64,000 bases of DNA. Source: Bradyrhizobium canariense. GTDB lineage: Bacteria; Pseudomonadota; Alphaproteobacteria; Rhizobiales; Xanthobacteraceae. The DNA lies in the NCBI RefSeq assembly GCF_018130465.1, contig NZ_JAFCKJ010000001.1:62001-126000 (forward strand), in the 5' to 3' direction. A program made the position numbers and the translations under genes. How positions within the stretch are numbered: the first letter of the stretch is position 1; each line of letters starts with the position of its first letter. The notes under the pieces were generated by a model. The model ran no database searches and had not been told where the DNA came from. It saw nothing but the letters and a program-made list of their open reading frames with translations. Positions 17,559 through 27,400 of the stretch are shown here, in pieces.

Positions 17559-18731
17559 ATGCCCATCGTGAACCGTGTCGCCGACCTTCAACCCGATATT
17601 CAGGCCTGGCGCCGGGACATCCACGAGCATCCTGAGCTGCTGTACGACGTCCACCGCACCGCAGCATTCGTCGCGGACCGCCTGCGCGAATTCGGCTGCG
17701 ATGAGGTCGTGACGGGCCTCGGCCAAACCGGCGTGGTCGGTGTGATCAAGGGCAACAAGCCAGCCGGCGAGGGCCTGAAGACCATCGGTCTGCGTGCCGA
17801 TATGGATGCGCTGCCGGTCGAGGAGCAGACCAACTTGCCCTACGCTTCGAAGACTCCGGGCAAGATGCACGCCTGCGGCCATGACGGCCACACCGCGATG
17901 CTTCTCGGCGCGGCCCGCTATCTCGCCGAGACCCGCAATTTTGCCGGCGATGCGGTGGTGATCTTCCAGCCGGCCGAGGAGGGCGGCGCCGGTGGCCTGG
18001 CCATGGTCAAGGACGGCCTGATGGAGCGCTTCGGCATCGAGCAGGTCTACGGCATGCACAACGGTCCGGGCATTCCGGTGGGCTCGTTCGCGATCCGGCC
18101 GGGTCCGATCATGGCGGCGACCGACGAGGTCGATATCCTGATCGAGGGTCTCGGCGGCCATGCCGCGCGGCCGCACAAATGTGTCGATTCCGTTCTGGTC
18201 GGCGCGCAGGTGATCACGGCGCTGCAGTCGATCGTCGCGCGCAGCGTCGATCCGCTGGAATCGGCCGTGATCTCGATCTGCGAGTTTCACGCTGGCAACG
18301 CCCGCAACGTCATTCCGCAAACCGCGACACTGAGGGGTACCATCCGCACGCTGTCGCCGGAGGTGCGCAAGCTGGTCGAGAAACGTGTGCACGAGGTGGT
18401 GGCGGGCGTGGCGCAGATTACCGGCGCCAAGATCGACCTGCACTACAAGCGCAATTATCCCGTGGTGAACAACCACGCCGCGGAGACCGAGATTGCACGT
18501 CGCATCGCCGGGCAGGTCGCGGGCGAGGCCAACGTGCACGAGATGTCGCCGCTGATGGGCGGCGAGGATTTCGCCTACATGCTGGAAGCGCGCCCCGGCG
18601 CCTTCATCTTCTGCGGCAACGGCGACAGCGCCGGCCTGCATCACCCCGCCTACAATTTCGACGACGAGGCGATCGTTTACGGCACGTCGTATTGGGTCAA
18701 GCTGGTCGAGGAATCACTCGCGGCTGCGTAA
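17559..18731 (+). CDS. M20 family amidohydrolase (hippurate hydrolase-like)
   Basis: A 390-residue M20D metallopeptidase-family amidohydrolase. Metal-site motifs are RADMDALP, CGHDGHTAML, PAEEGGAGG, MHNGPG and the dimer-interface HAARPH; the C-terminal GGEDFAYML completes the metal site. It hydrolyses an N-acyl amino acid or similar amide; the exact substrate is unknown. The ATG at 17559 is preferred to an in-frame TTG four codons earlier. It ends at a hairpin terminator shared with the convergent phosphate transporter gene. Confidence 0.9.
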   Translation: MPIVNRVADLQPDIQAWRRDIHEHPELLYDVHRTAAFVADRLREFGCDEVVTGLGQTGVVGVIKGNKPAGEGLKTIGLRADMDALPVEEQTNLPYASKTPGKMHACGHDGHTAMLLGAARYLAETRNFAGDAVVIFQPAEEGGAGGLAMVKDGLMERFGIEQVYGMHNGPGIPVGSFAIRPGPIMAATDEVDILIEGLGGHAARPHKCVDSVLVGAQVITALQSIVARSVDPLESAVISICEFHAGNARNVIPQTATLRGTIRTLSPEVRKLVEKRVHEVVAGVAQITGAKIDLHYKRNYPVVNNHAAETEIARRIAGQVAGEANVHEMSPLMGGEDFAYMLEARPGAFIFCGNGDSAGLHHPAYNFDDEAIVYGTSYWVKLVEESLAAA

Positions 18732-18765
18732 GGTCAAGTGTAAGGCCAAGCCTAAAGAACAAATG

Positions 18766-18800
18766 AAAAGGGCCCGTGCATCGCACGGACCCTTTGTCTT
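18766..18800. terminator. Rho-independent terminator between the M20 and PiT genes
   Basis: AAAGGGCCCGTGC (18767-18779) pairs with GCACGGACCCTTT (18783-18795) with one mismatch and a 3-nt loop. It is flanked by AAAA on the left, giving a T-run on the minus strand, and TTTGTCTT on the right. It lies between two convergent genes and probably serves both. Confidence 0.82.
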
Positions 18801-18818
18801 GGAGTGACGCGATCGGCT

Positions 18819-20447
18819 TCAGAAGATCCGCGAGAAGATCACGTACAGCGTGCCCGACAACAGGATGGCGACCGGCAAGGTCAGCACCCAGGCCATCACC
18901 ATGTTCCTGATGGTGGCGACCTGGAGACCCGAGCCGTTCGCGGCCATGGTGCCGGCGACGCCGGACGACAGCACGTGGGTTGTCGAGACCGGCAGGCCGA
19001 ACACGTCGGCGGCGCCGATCGTGGCGGCGGCGACGAGCTCGGCGGAGGCACCCTGCGCGTAGGTCAGATGGGTCTTGCCGATCTTCTCGCCGACGGTGAC
19101 GACGATGCGCTTCCAGCCGATCATGGTGCCGAGGCCGAGCGCGATCGCAACTGCAACCTTCACCCAGGTCGGGATGAACTTGGTCGCGCTGTCGAGCCCG
19201 CCCTTGTAGGCGTTCAAGGTCGCGACCTCGTCCTTGTTGAGGTCGTTTTCCTTGTCCTTCATCAGGAAGCGGATCGCTTCCGAGGTCAGGTACATGTCGT
19301 TGCGGGTGTTGCCGACGACTTCCGCCGGCACCTTGTTCAGCGAACCGTATTTCGCAACCTGCTCGCCGACATCCTTCACCAGCACTGACAGCGAAGGGTA
19401 GGTGCCTTCGCTGATGTGATGCGAGGTGACGTACCGTGTCACCGCAGGACGGGGATCGCCGATGATCGCATGGCCGGCGCCCTTGGCCGCAACCACCTTG
19501 GAGGCGGCTTCCGAAACCTTCGCGAACTGGGCAACCTGCGACTCCGGCAATGCGCGGTTGAGCGCATAGGCCGTAGGCACGGTGCCGATCAGGATCAGCA
19601 TGATCAGGCCCATGCCCTTCTGACCGTCGTTCGAACCATGGGCGAAGCTGACGCCGGTGCAGGTCAGGATCAGCAGGCCGCGGATCCAGATCGGCGGGGC
19701 CTTGTTGCCCTCGGGGGCGGCGTAAAGCGCCGGGTTCTTGATGATCACCTTGAGCAGCAGCAGCAGGCCGGCGGCGCAGACGAAGCCGACCAGCGGCGAC
19801 AGTAGCAGCGCATAGCCGATCTCGGTGGCCTTGCCCCAGTCCACGCCCGATGTGCCGTCGCGGCCGCGCATCAGCGCGTTGGCAACGCCGACGCCGATGA
19901 TCGAGCCGATCAGCGTGTGCGAGGAGGAGGCCGGCAGGCCAAAATACCAGGTGCCGAGGTTCCAAAGGATCGCGGCGATCAGCAGCGCGAACACCATCGC
20001 GAAGCCGGCGCTTGAGCCGACCTGCAGGATCAGCTCCACCGGCAGCAGCGAGACGATGCCGAAAGCCACCGCGCCGGAGGACATGAGCACGCCGAGGAAG
20101 TTGAAGAAGCCCGACCACATCACCGCGACTTCGGCCGGCAGCGAATGGGTGTAGATCACGGTCGCAACCGCGTTGGCGGTGTCGTGGAAACCGTTGACGA
20201 ATTCGAAGCCGAGCGCGATCAGGAGCGCAACGATAAGGAGGATATAGGGCAGGTAGCTCGTGACCCTGGTGCCGGTCGCATCGACATCGGAATAGATGCT
20301 GTAGGCCACATAGAGCAGGCCCGCGGCGAGGATGCCGAAGAACAGGATCATCGTCAGCGGATTGAAGCCCTTGTCGAGATTTGGCCGCGAGGCCGGCTGG
20401 ATCGGCGCGGGATCGGCTACCGCGCGGTCGAATGCAACATCGGTCAT
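18819..20447 (-). CDS. PiT family inorganic phosphate transporter
   Basis: A 542-residue inner-membrane phosphate/cation symporter. The duplicated PiT signatures are visible as GFHDTANAVATVIYT (about residue 85), GLPASSSHTLIGSIIGVG and, in the second half, FGLPVSTTHVLSSGVAG. A long hydrophilic loop (about residues 285-400) separates the two halves. The ATG at 20447 follows AAGGGG. I see no clear Pho box upstream. No partner gene such as a DUF47 pit accessory gene is adjacent, so the gene appears to stand alone. Confidence 0.94.
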   Translation of the reverse strand: MTDVAFDRAVADPAPIQPASRPNLDKGFNPLTMILFFGILAAGLLYVAYSIYSDVDATGTRVTSYLPYILLIVALLIALGFEFVNGFHDTANAVATVIYTHSLPAEVAVMWSGFFNFLGVLMSSGAVAFGIVSLLPVELILQVGSSAGFAMVFALLIAAILWNLGTWYFGLPASSSHTLIGSIIGVGVANALMRGRDGTSGVDWGKATEIGYALLLSPLVGFVCAAGLLLLLKVIIKNPALYAAPEGNKAPPIWIRGLLILTCTGVSFAHGSNDGQKGMGLIMLILIGTVPTAYALNRALPESQVAQFAKVSEAASKVVAAKGAGHAIIGDPRPAVTRYVTSHHISEGTYPSLSVLVKDVGEQVAKYGSLNKVPAEVVGNTRNDMYLTSEAIRFLMKDKENDLNKDEVATLNAYKGGLDSATKFIPTWVKVAVAIALGLGTMIGWKRIVVTVGEKIGKTHLTYAQGASAELVAAATIGAADVFGLPVSTTHVLSSGVAGTMAANGSGLQVATIRNMVMAWVLTLPVAILLSGTLYVIFSRIF

Positions 20448-20545
20448 GTCTGGACGCCCCTTAACTTTCTGTAAGGGCTATTGTCCCCGATGGATTTGAA
20501 GGCTGGATGACAACCGAGGCTTGAAAGCCGTTTTCCCGCCTGTAT

Positions 20546-21955
20546 TTAGGCGGCGCGTACCGCTTTCTTCTGCAAACTGGCGACGATTTTCAAATCGTCG
20601 ACAAAACGCTGATATTCCAAGTCCTTGGCTTCCGGATCGGGCAATCGCAGCAGATAGGACGGGTGCACCGTCACCAGCGCCTTGTGACCGTCGGGAAGGT
20701 CGATCAGCCGGCCGCGGGTTTTGCCGATCGGGGTGATCTTGCCGAACACGCTCTGCGCGGCGGTCGCGCCCATCGCGACGATGAGATCGGGCTGGATTAC
20801 GGAGACTTCCCGCTCATACCACTGCCGGCAGGCCTTTATCTCAGGCGTATTCGGCTTCTGATGCAGGCGGATTTTGCCGCGCGGCACGAATTTGAAGTGT
20901 TTCACCGCGTTGGTGACATAGACCTTCTTGCGGTCGACGCCGGCTTCCGCCAATGCGCGGTCGAGCATCTGGCCGGCCGGACCGACGAAGGGATGGCCGG
21001 CGAGGTCTTCCTTGTCGCCGGGCTGTTCGCCGACCAGCATGATATTGGCGGACTTCGGGCCTTCGCCGAACACGGTCTGGGTGGCGTCCTTGTAGAGATG
21101 GCAGGCCCGGCAATGCGCGGCCTCCTCGCGGAGCGCATCGAGGTCGTCGGCAGCAGCTTTGCGTCCCATGATGGCTTCCGGACGTGGGGAGATCCGTCCG
21201 CCGGTCCAGCGTTCGGCATCGGCGAGCAGAGGTCCGAGTATCGATCCAAGTATCGATGTGTCCTGGAGGTTCCTCCGGGGCTTCACCGGCGCATCAGTCG
21301 TCATCAGCCGGCCGGGTTGGAAATGGCGCCGCCAGGTTTCCTCGAGGCGGCCTGGGGCCGGCCACTCCGTCCGGCTGATCCCGGGCGTGAAGGAGATCGC
21401 GTGACCGTTCCAATGGGCACAAATATCAGGCGTGAGGATTGACCAGGGCATATCGGCAAAACGACGCGCGAAGAACGGCGCGGCGAATGCGACGATGTGA
21501 TGCTCCGGCTCGAACCAGGCGGCGTAGTGCGCCTTCTGCTCGCGCCCGATCTCGCGGAAGCGGACGAGGTCACGCATCCGCTGAGCATCGCGCTGCACAG
21601 CGCCTGCCATCGCGGTTGCCTGCGCCACGTCGGGATCGCTCATCACGCCCAGCAGATCGTGATCGGCCTTCAGTCGCCACAGCAGGCGATAGAGCAGCGC
21701 AAAGCGCTCCTCGTCGCGATGCAGGATCGCGACACGGGCGAGCTCGATGAAATTGGCCGGCACGGTGAACGTGCTCTCGGTCTCGACCGGCGGAAGGCGT
21801 GGCGCTTCGGACAGGCCGGGTGGCATCTGGTCTTTCGTTTGACCTTGCACGTTCCACACCACGTCCGCCGGTGCGACTTGATGCAGCGCGAATGCGCGTG
21901 CGGTTTTACGCCAGCCGTCGAAATCGGTCTCGCTGTCCAGGGTGATGAAGTACAT
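20546..21955 (-). CDS. UdgX-family uracil-DNA binding protein fused to a DUF4130 domain
   Basis: A 469-residue fusion. Residues 1 to about 220 resemble the TIGR03915/DUF4130 DNA-metabolism family (DFDGWRKTARAF, FFARRFADMPWSILTPD). From about 265 follows a family 4-like uracil-DNA glycosylase of the UdgX type, with GEQPGDKED (309-317) and a KIRLHQKP loop whose His365 matches the histidine that attaches covalently to uracil DNA. Cys282, Cys285 and Cys376 can ligate the Fe-S cluster; no fourth Cys is obvious. The ATG at 21955 has AAGAGGA upstream. It diverges from imuA across a LexA box, suggesting SOS control. Confidence 0.9.
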   Translation of the reverse strand: MYFITLDSETDFDGWRKTARAFALHQVAPADVVWNVQGQTKDQMPPGLSEAPRLPPVETESTFTVPANFIELARVAILHRDEERFALLYRLLWRLKADHDLLGVMSDPDVAQATAMAGAVQRDAQRMRDLVRFREIGREQKAHYAAWFEPEHHIVAFAAPFFARRFADMPWSILTPDICAHWNGHAISFTPGISRTEWPAPGRLEETWRRHFQPGRLMTTDAPVKPRRNLQDTSILGSILGPLLADAERWTGGRISPRPEAIMGRKAAADDLDALREEAAHCRACHLYKDATQTVFGEGPKSANIMLVGEQPGDKEDLAGHPFVGPAGQMLDRALAEAGVDRKKVYVTNAVKHFKFVPRGKIRLHQKPNTPEIKACRQWYEREVSVIQPDLIVAMGATAAQSVFGKITPIGKTRGRLIDLPDGHKALVTVHPSYLLRLPDPEAKDLEYQRFVDDLKIVASLQKKAVRAA

Positions 21956-22040
21956 GGTACTCGAATCCTCTTGATTTCGCTCATGAATCCATGGGCGCGC
22001 CAATTCGATTGACTCTCCGGACGCCGTTAGCTTTATATTA

Positions 22041-22055
22041 GAACATACCATGAAC
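22041..22055. promoter_or_regulatory. LexA (SOS) box between udgX and imuA
   Basis: GAAC at 22041-22044 and GAAC at 22052-22055 are separated by exactly 7 nt, the direct-repeat operator (GAAC/GTTC-N7) of alphaproteobacterial LexA. It lies 86 bp upstream of udgX and 68 bp upstream of imuA and could repress both directions. Confidence 0.87.
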
Positions 22056-22070
22056 AATTGAGCCAGCCGT

Positions 22071-22091
22071 TGGTTCTCTTTTTGAGAGCCA
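22071..22091 (+). other. Hairpin in the imuA leader
   Basis: TGGTTCTC and GAGAGCCA form an 8-bp stem (one G-U pair) around TTTTT, 32 nt upstream of the imuA ATG and downstream of the LexA box. No T-run follows, so it is not a standard terminator; it may stabilise or shape the mRNA leader. Function unknown. Confidence 0.4.
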
Positions 22092-22122
22092 CCGGCAATC
22101 ACCCCCTGAAGGAGCGGCGAGC

Positions 22123-22911
22123 ATGAGCGGCGCACGAAGAAGCGCGCTTGCGACCTTGCGCGGCCAGATCGAGCGCATCGAGACGGCGGAGGTCGTGCAT
22201 CATCGCGACCGCGTCGCGCTCGGCCATAGCGAGGCCGACAGCGCGCTGAATGGCGGGCTCGCGCGCGCGGCAATCCACGAGGTGTTTTGCGAAGGACGTC
22301 AGGGCGCGGCCGCGACGGGCTTTGTCACCGGCCTTGCGGGGCGCGTGACGGCACGCAAACCGTTGCTGTGGGTGCGGCAGGATTTTTCAGAAATTGAAAC
22401 CGGCGCGCTGTCGATGAGCGGGCTCGCCGACATCGGTCTCGATCCACGCCGCATGGTGATGGTGCGCGCCGCCGACGTGGAGAGTGCGCTACGGACTTCG
22501 GCCGATGCGCTCGCCTGCGACGCGCTGGGGGCCGTCGTGCTCGAGCTCTGGGGTGAGACCAGTCAGTTCGATCTCGTGGCGAGCCGCAAGCTGACGCTCG
22601 CCGCACAAGCGTCAGGTGTGACCGGGCTCTTGCTACGCATGGCCGCGCAACCTTTACCCTCGACCGCCGAGACCAGATGGATGCTGCGCGCGGCGCATTC
22701 GCCGCCGGGGCCGGTGTGGAGTGCTTGGGGCGCGCCGCGCTTCGATGCCGAGCTCTTGCGCAATCGTCATGGCCCGTGCGGCCGGTGGATCATGGAATGG
22801 AAATGTGATGAGTGCCAGTTCTCTGAATCGTCGACGTATCCTCAGCCTGTGGCTGCCGCGCCTGCCCATCGACCGGATCCAGCGGTTCTTTGGCAACGTC
22901 GGACTGCATAA
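22123..22911 (+). CDS. imuA: ImuA SOS mutagenesis accessory protein
   Basis: A 262-residue RecA/SulA-related protein of the imuA-imuB-dnaE2 mutasome. It shows the family's LNGGLARAAIHEVF opening, LLWVRQDFSEIETGAL and RNRHGPCGRWIMEW near the C-terminus; there is no clear Walker A motif, as expected. It helps ImuB and DnaE2 perform error-prone translesion synthesis. It is the first gene of the SOS operon, with the LexA box 68 bp upstream. Its last 104 bp overlap the start of imuB in another frame, an unusually deep overlap that depends on the chosen imuB start. Confidence 0.9.
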   Translation: MSGARRSALATLRGQIERIETAEVVHHRDRVALGHSEADSALNGGLARAAIHEVFCEGRQGAAATGFVTGLAGRVTARKPLLWVRQDFSEIETGALSMSGLADIGLDPRRMVMVRAADVESALRTSADALACDALGAVVLELWGETSQFDLVASRKLTLAAQASGVTGLLLRMAAQPLPSTAETRWMLRAAHSPPGPVWSAWGAPRFDAELLRNRHGPCGRWIMEWKCDECQFSESSTYPQPVAAAPAHRPDPAVLWQRRTA

Positions 22912-24400
22912 GAATGATGAGCCCTGCATCGTCGTTGCCAAGGACAACAACGCGCTGGTGATCCATGCGCTGGACGAGGCCGCCGAGCGCCTCGGTCTGC
23001 ATATCGGCCAGCCCCTGGCCAATGCCCGGGCGATGTGTCCGGATTTAAAGGTGTTCGACGCCGATGCCGTGGCCGATGCGAAGACGATCAGCGACGTCGC
23101 CGACTGGTGCGATCGTTTCACGCCGCTGGTGGCGCTCGATCCGCCGCATGGACTGTTCCTCGACATCACCGGCTGTGCGCATCTGTTCGGCGGCGAGGCT
23201 GCGTTGTTGCAGACCCTTGTCCGTGCCCTCGATCGCCAGGGCTTTGCCGTCAGCGCGGCGATCGCCGGCACCTCGGTCTGCGCGCGCACGCTGACGCGGC
23301 AGGTCACGGGCACCATCGTCGCCGATGGCGGGGAGGCAGCGGCGATCAGCCGGTTTCCGGTGTCAGCGCTTGGTGCGGGCGAGGCCATCACCACGGGTTT
23401 GCGCCGTGCCGGCCTGAAGACCATCGGCGATGTCGCCTCGCGCACGCCGAGCGAAATCACGGCGCGGTTCGGCGCACGGTTCTCCACGCTGCTCGCACAT
23501 GCGCTGGGGCAGGGCGATGCGCCGATCAGCCCGCGAAAGCCGCTGCCCGACTACATCGTGGAGAAACGCTTTGCCGAGCCGATCGCGACCGACACCATGA
23601 TCGCGATGACGCTGTCGCGCCTGGCGGACACGTTGATCGCGGCGATGGAGAAGCAGGGCAAGGGCGCGCGCCGGCTCGAGGCCGCCTTCTTCCGCACCGA
23701 CGGCGTGGTGCGCGCGATCATGGTCGAGACCGGACGTCCCGTGACGCGGAGTGCGGTGATCGACCGGCTGTTCCGCGAGCGCCTCGATGCGCTCGCCGAT
23801 CCTCTCGATCCCGGCTTCGGCTTCGACATGGTGCGGCTGTCGGCAAGCCGCACCGAGATCGTGGTGCAGGAGCAGCGCGATCTCGACGCCCATGTCCACG
23901 ACAATGACGAGCTTGCCGCGCTGATCGACCGCATCGCCGCGCGCATCGGCGGAAAGCGCGTCGTCGTGCATCTGCCGCAGGACACGCATATCCCTGAATG
24001 TGCGGTGCTGGCCGCACCGGCGCAGCATCATCTCGCCGTGGCCATGCAGGCCGAATGGCCCGCGCGCACCGAGAGTGAGCCGCCACTGCGCCCCTTGCGG
24101 CTGTTCGACAAGCCGGAGCCGGTCACGGTTCCGTTCGCGACCGTGCCCGACGGCCCGCCGCATCAATTCACCTGGCGCCGCGCGCTGCATGCGGTGGTGC
24201 GGGTGGAAGGCCCCGAGCGCATCGCCATGGAATGGTGGCGGCAGGACGGCAAGCAGCTGACGCGGGACTATTTCCGTATCGAGGATGCCGAGGGCCTTCG
24301 CTTCTGGATCTTTCGCGACGGTCTTTACGAGGGAGAGTGCTTCGACGCCGACGGCAAGCCCGTTCCTCCCGGTTGGTACGTGCACGGTCTCTTCGCATGA
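22808..24400 (+). CDS. imuB: ImuB, catalytically inactive Y-family polymerase homologue
   Basis: A 530-residue Y-family-like protein. The N-terminus reads LSLWLPRLPIDRIQR where true Y-family polymerases carry catalytic acidic residues, so it should be a non-polymerase mutasome hub. The candidate beta-clamp contact is PLRLF near residue 428. The ATG at 22808 matches the conserved start of the domain; the frame is open a further 29 codons upstream. The gene overlaps imuA, and its stop overlaps the dnaE2 start by 4 bp (ATGA), so all three are translationally linked. Confidence 0.92.
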   Translation: MSASSLNRRRILSLWLPRLPIDRIQRFFGNVGLHKNDEPCIVVAKDNNALVIHALDEAAERLGLHIGQPLANARAMCPDLKVFDADAVADAKTISDVADWCDRFTPLVALDPPHGLFLDITGCAHLFGGEAALLQTLVRALDRQGFAVSAAIAGTSVCARTLTRQVTGTIVADGGEAAAISRFPVSALGAGEAITTGLRRAGLKTIGDVASRTPSEITARFGARFSTLLAHALGQGDAPISPRKPLPDYIVEKRFAEPIATDTMIAMTLSRLADTLIAAMEKQGKGARRLEAAFFRTDGVVRAIMVETGRPVTRSAVIDRLFRERLDALADPLDPGFGFDMVRLSASRTEIVVQEQRDLDAHVHDNDELAALIDRIAARIGGKRVVVHLPQDTHIPECAVLAAPAQHHLAVAMQAEWPARTESEPPLRPLRLFDKPEPVTVPFATVPDGPPHQFTWRRALHAVVRVEGPERIAMEWWRQDGKQLTRDYFRIEDAEGLRFWIFRDGLYEGECFDADGKPVPPGWYVHGLFA

Positions 24401-27400
24401 ATACGCCCGCTTATGCCGAGATCGGCATCACCACGAATTTCTCCTTCCTGCGCGGCGGGTCGGATCCGCGCGCCTATGTGCACCAGGCCAGCATCCTCGG
24501 CATTCCCGCGATCGGCATTGCCGATCACAACACGCTCGCCGGTGTGGTGCGCGCCTACAAGGAGCTCGACAATGACAAGGTGCTGCACAAGCCGAAGCTT
24601 CTGATCGGCACGCGCATCGTCTTCATCGATAGTACGCCCGATATTCTGGTCTATCCGCGCGACCGCGCCGCCTATGGCCGGCTGTGCCAGCTTCTCACCA
24701 GGGGCAAGCGCGGCGACGACATCACGCGGATCGTGAAGGGCGAGTGCCATCTCACCTTCGCCGATCTCCTTGCGTTTTCGGAAGGCCAGCTCCTGATCCT
24801 GACGCTGCCGCATCGCTTCGATGCGGCGCAAGCGCAGGACATCCTCGCCAAGCTGAAGGCAAGTGGTGCCGAGGGCGTGTGGCTGGCGGCGAGCCTGATC
24901 TATCGCGGTGACGACCGCCGCCGCCTCGCGCAGCTCGATGATCTCGCCGCAAAAGCAAAAGTGCCGCTGCTTGCGACCAACGAGGTGCTCTATCATCACC
25001 CCGCGCGCCGTCCCCTCCAGGACGTGCTGACCTGCATCCGGGAAAAAACCACGATCGAGGCGGTCGGCCGGAAGCTGGAAGCCAATGCAGAGCGGTTTCT
25101 GAAGACGCCGAGGGAGATGGCGCGGCTGTTCCGCGATTTCCCTGAGGCTATCGCGGAGACCACGCGCTTTGCGGACAAGATCACCTTCTCGCTCGACCAG
25201 CTCAAATACCAGTATCCGGACGAGCCGGTACCGCGGGGCAAGACCGCGCAAGGGCATCTGGAGGATCTGACCTGGGCCGGCGTCGACAAATATTTCGATG
25301 GCAAGATCGACGACAAGCTGCGCGCCACCCTGAAGAAAGAACTCGCGCTGATCGCCGAGCTGAAATACGCGCATTACTTTCTCACCGTGCACGACATCGT
25401 GCATTACGCGCGCAGCCAGAGCATTTTGTGCCAGGGGCGTGGATCGGCGGCGAATTCGGCGGTCTGCTACGTGCTCGGCATCACCTCGGTCGACCCGACC
25501 AAGGTCGATCTGCTGTTCGAGCGCTTCATCTCCAAGGAACGGCTGGAGCCGCCCGACATCGACGTCGATTTCGAGCATTCGCGGCGCGAGGAGGTGATGC
25601 AATATGTCTATCGCCGTTACGGCCGCCATCGCGCCGCGATCATCGCCACCGTCATTCATTATCGCCCGCGCAGCGCCATCCGCGACGTCGGCAAGGCGCT
25701 GGGCCTGACCGAGGACGTCACCGCCGCACTCGCCGACACCGTCTGGGGAAGCTGGGGCAAGGGTCTCAACGACATGCAGGTCAGACAGGCCGGCCTCGAT
25801 CCGCAAAATTCCATGATCAACCTCGCGGTCGAGCTCGCGACCGAGTTGATCGAATTCCCGCGTCATCTGTCCCAGCATGTCGGCGGCTATGTGCTCACGC
25901 AAGACCGGCTCGACACCTATGTGCCGATCGGCAATGCCGCGATGGACGATCGCACCTTCATCGAATGGGACAAGGACGATGTCGACGCGCTCGGCATGAT
26001 GAAGGTCGACGTGCTCGCGCTGGGCATGCTGACCTGCATCCGCAAGTGCTTTGATCTGATCGACCAGCACAAGGGTGAACGCTGGGTGCTGGCGAGCGTC
26101 CCGCAGGATGATTCCAAAGTCTACGACATGCTGTGCGATGGAGAGTCGCTCGGCGTGTTCCAGGTCGAGAGCCGCGCGCAGATGAACATGTTGCCGCGGC
26201 TGAAGCCACGGACCTTCTACGATCTCGTCATCGAAGTCGCGATCGTGCGGCCGGGACCGATCCAGGGCGACATGGTGCATCCCTATTTGCGGCGGCGGAA
26301 CGGCTTGGAAAAAGTGAACTATCCATCGCCGTCACCGGAGCATGGCGACAAGGACGAGCTTTACAGAGTGCTGCACAAGACGCTCGGCGTGCCCTTGTTC
26401 CAGGAGCAGGCGATGCGAATCGCGATCGAAGCCGCGAGGTTCACGGCCGAGGAGGCCAACGGCCTGCGCCGTGCGATGGCAACGTTCCGCAATGTCGGCA
26501 CCATCGGCAAGTTCGAAGACAAGATGATCGGTAACATGATCGCGCGCGGCTATGCGCCTGATTTCGCCAGAAACTGTTTCGAACAGATCAAGGGTTTTGG
26601 CAGTTACGGCTTTCCGGAAAGCCATGCTGCAAGCTTTGCACAGCTTGTCTACATCTCCTCATGGTTGAAGCATTATCACCCTGATGCATTCTGCTGTGGC
26701 CTCCTGAACTCGCAGCCCATGGGCTTTTACGCCCCGGCGCAAATCGTCAGCGACGCCCGCAAGAACGGCGTCGAGGTGCGCGACATCGACGTGTCCTGCA
26801 GCTTTGCTCAGAACACGCTGGAAGAGGGAGGCGGCAAATATTGCGCCGTGCGCCTGGGCTTTCGCCAGATCGACGGTTTCCATTGGCTCGATCAGGATGA
26901 GGAGCGCCTGAAACGTCTCCAATCGTCGTTCTCCATTGCGCAATTGCGCAATGTGGGCGCACCACTCGGCGCGAGCCCGGAATCCATCGGACCGCATACG
27001 CCTGGAGGCATGGATTCCGGGGTCGATGCGTCGTCCCGGAATGACAAGTCGAAAGACTGGGCCGACCGCATCGTCGCCGCCCGCAACCGCCGGCCCTTCA
27101 CCTCGCTGGAAGACTTCGCCCGCGACACCGGGCTGCCCAAGCGCGCGCTGATCCTGCTCGCCGATGCCGACGCGTTTCGCTCGCTCGGGCTCGACCGCCG
27201 CGAGGCGCTGTGGCAGGTGCGGCGCTTGCCCGACGATGTGCCGCTGCCGCTGTTCGAGGTGGCCACCGCACGCGAGCAGCCGGACGAGCACGCCAAGCCG
27301 TTGCCGGTGATGCCGCGTGCCGAACAGGTGGTCGCGGACTACCAGACCATTCGCCTTTCGCTCAAAGGCCATCCGATGGAATTTTTGCGCGAGATGTTTA

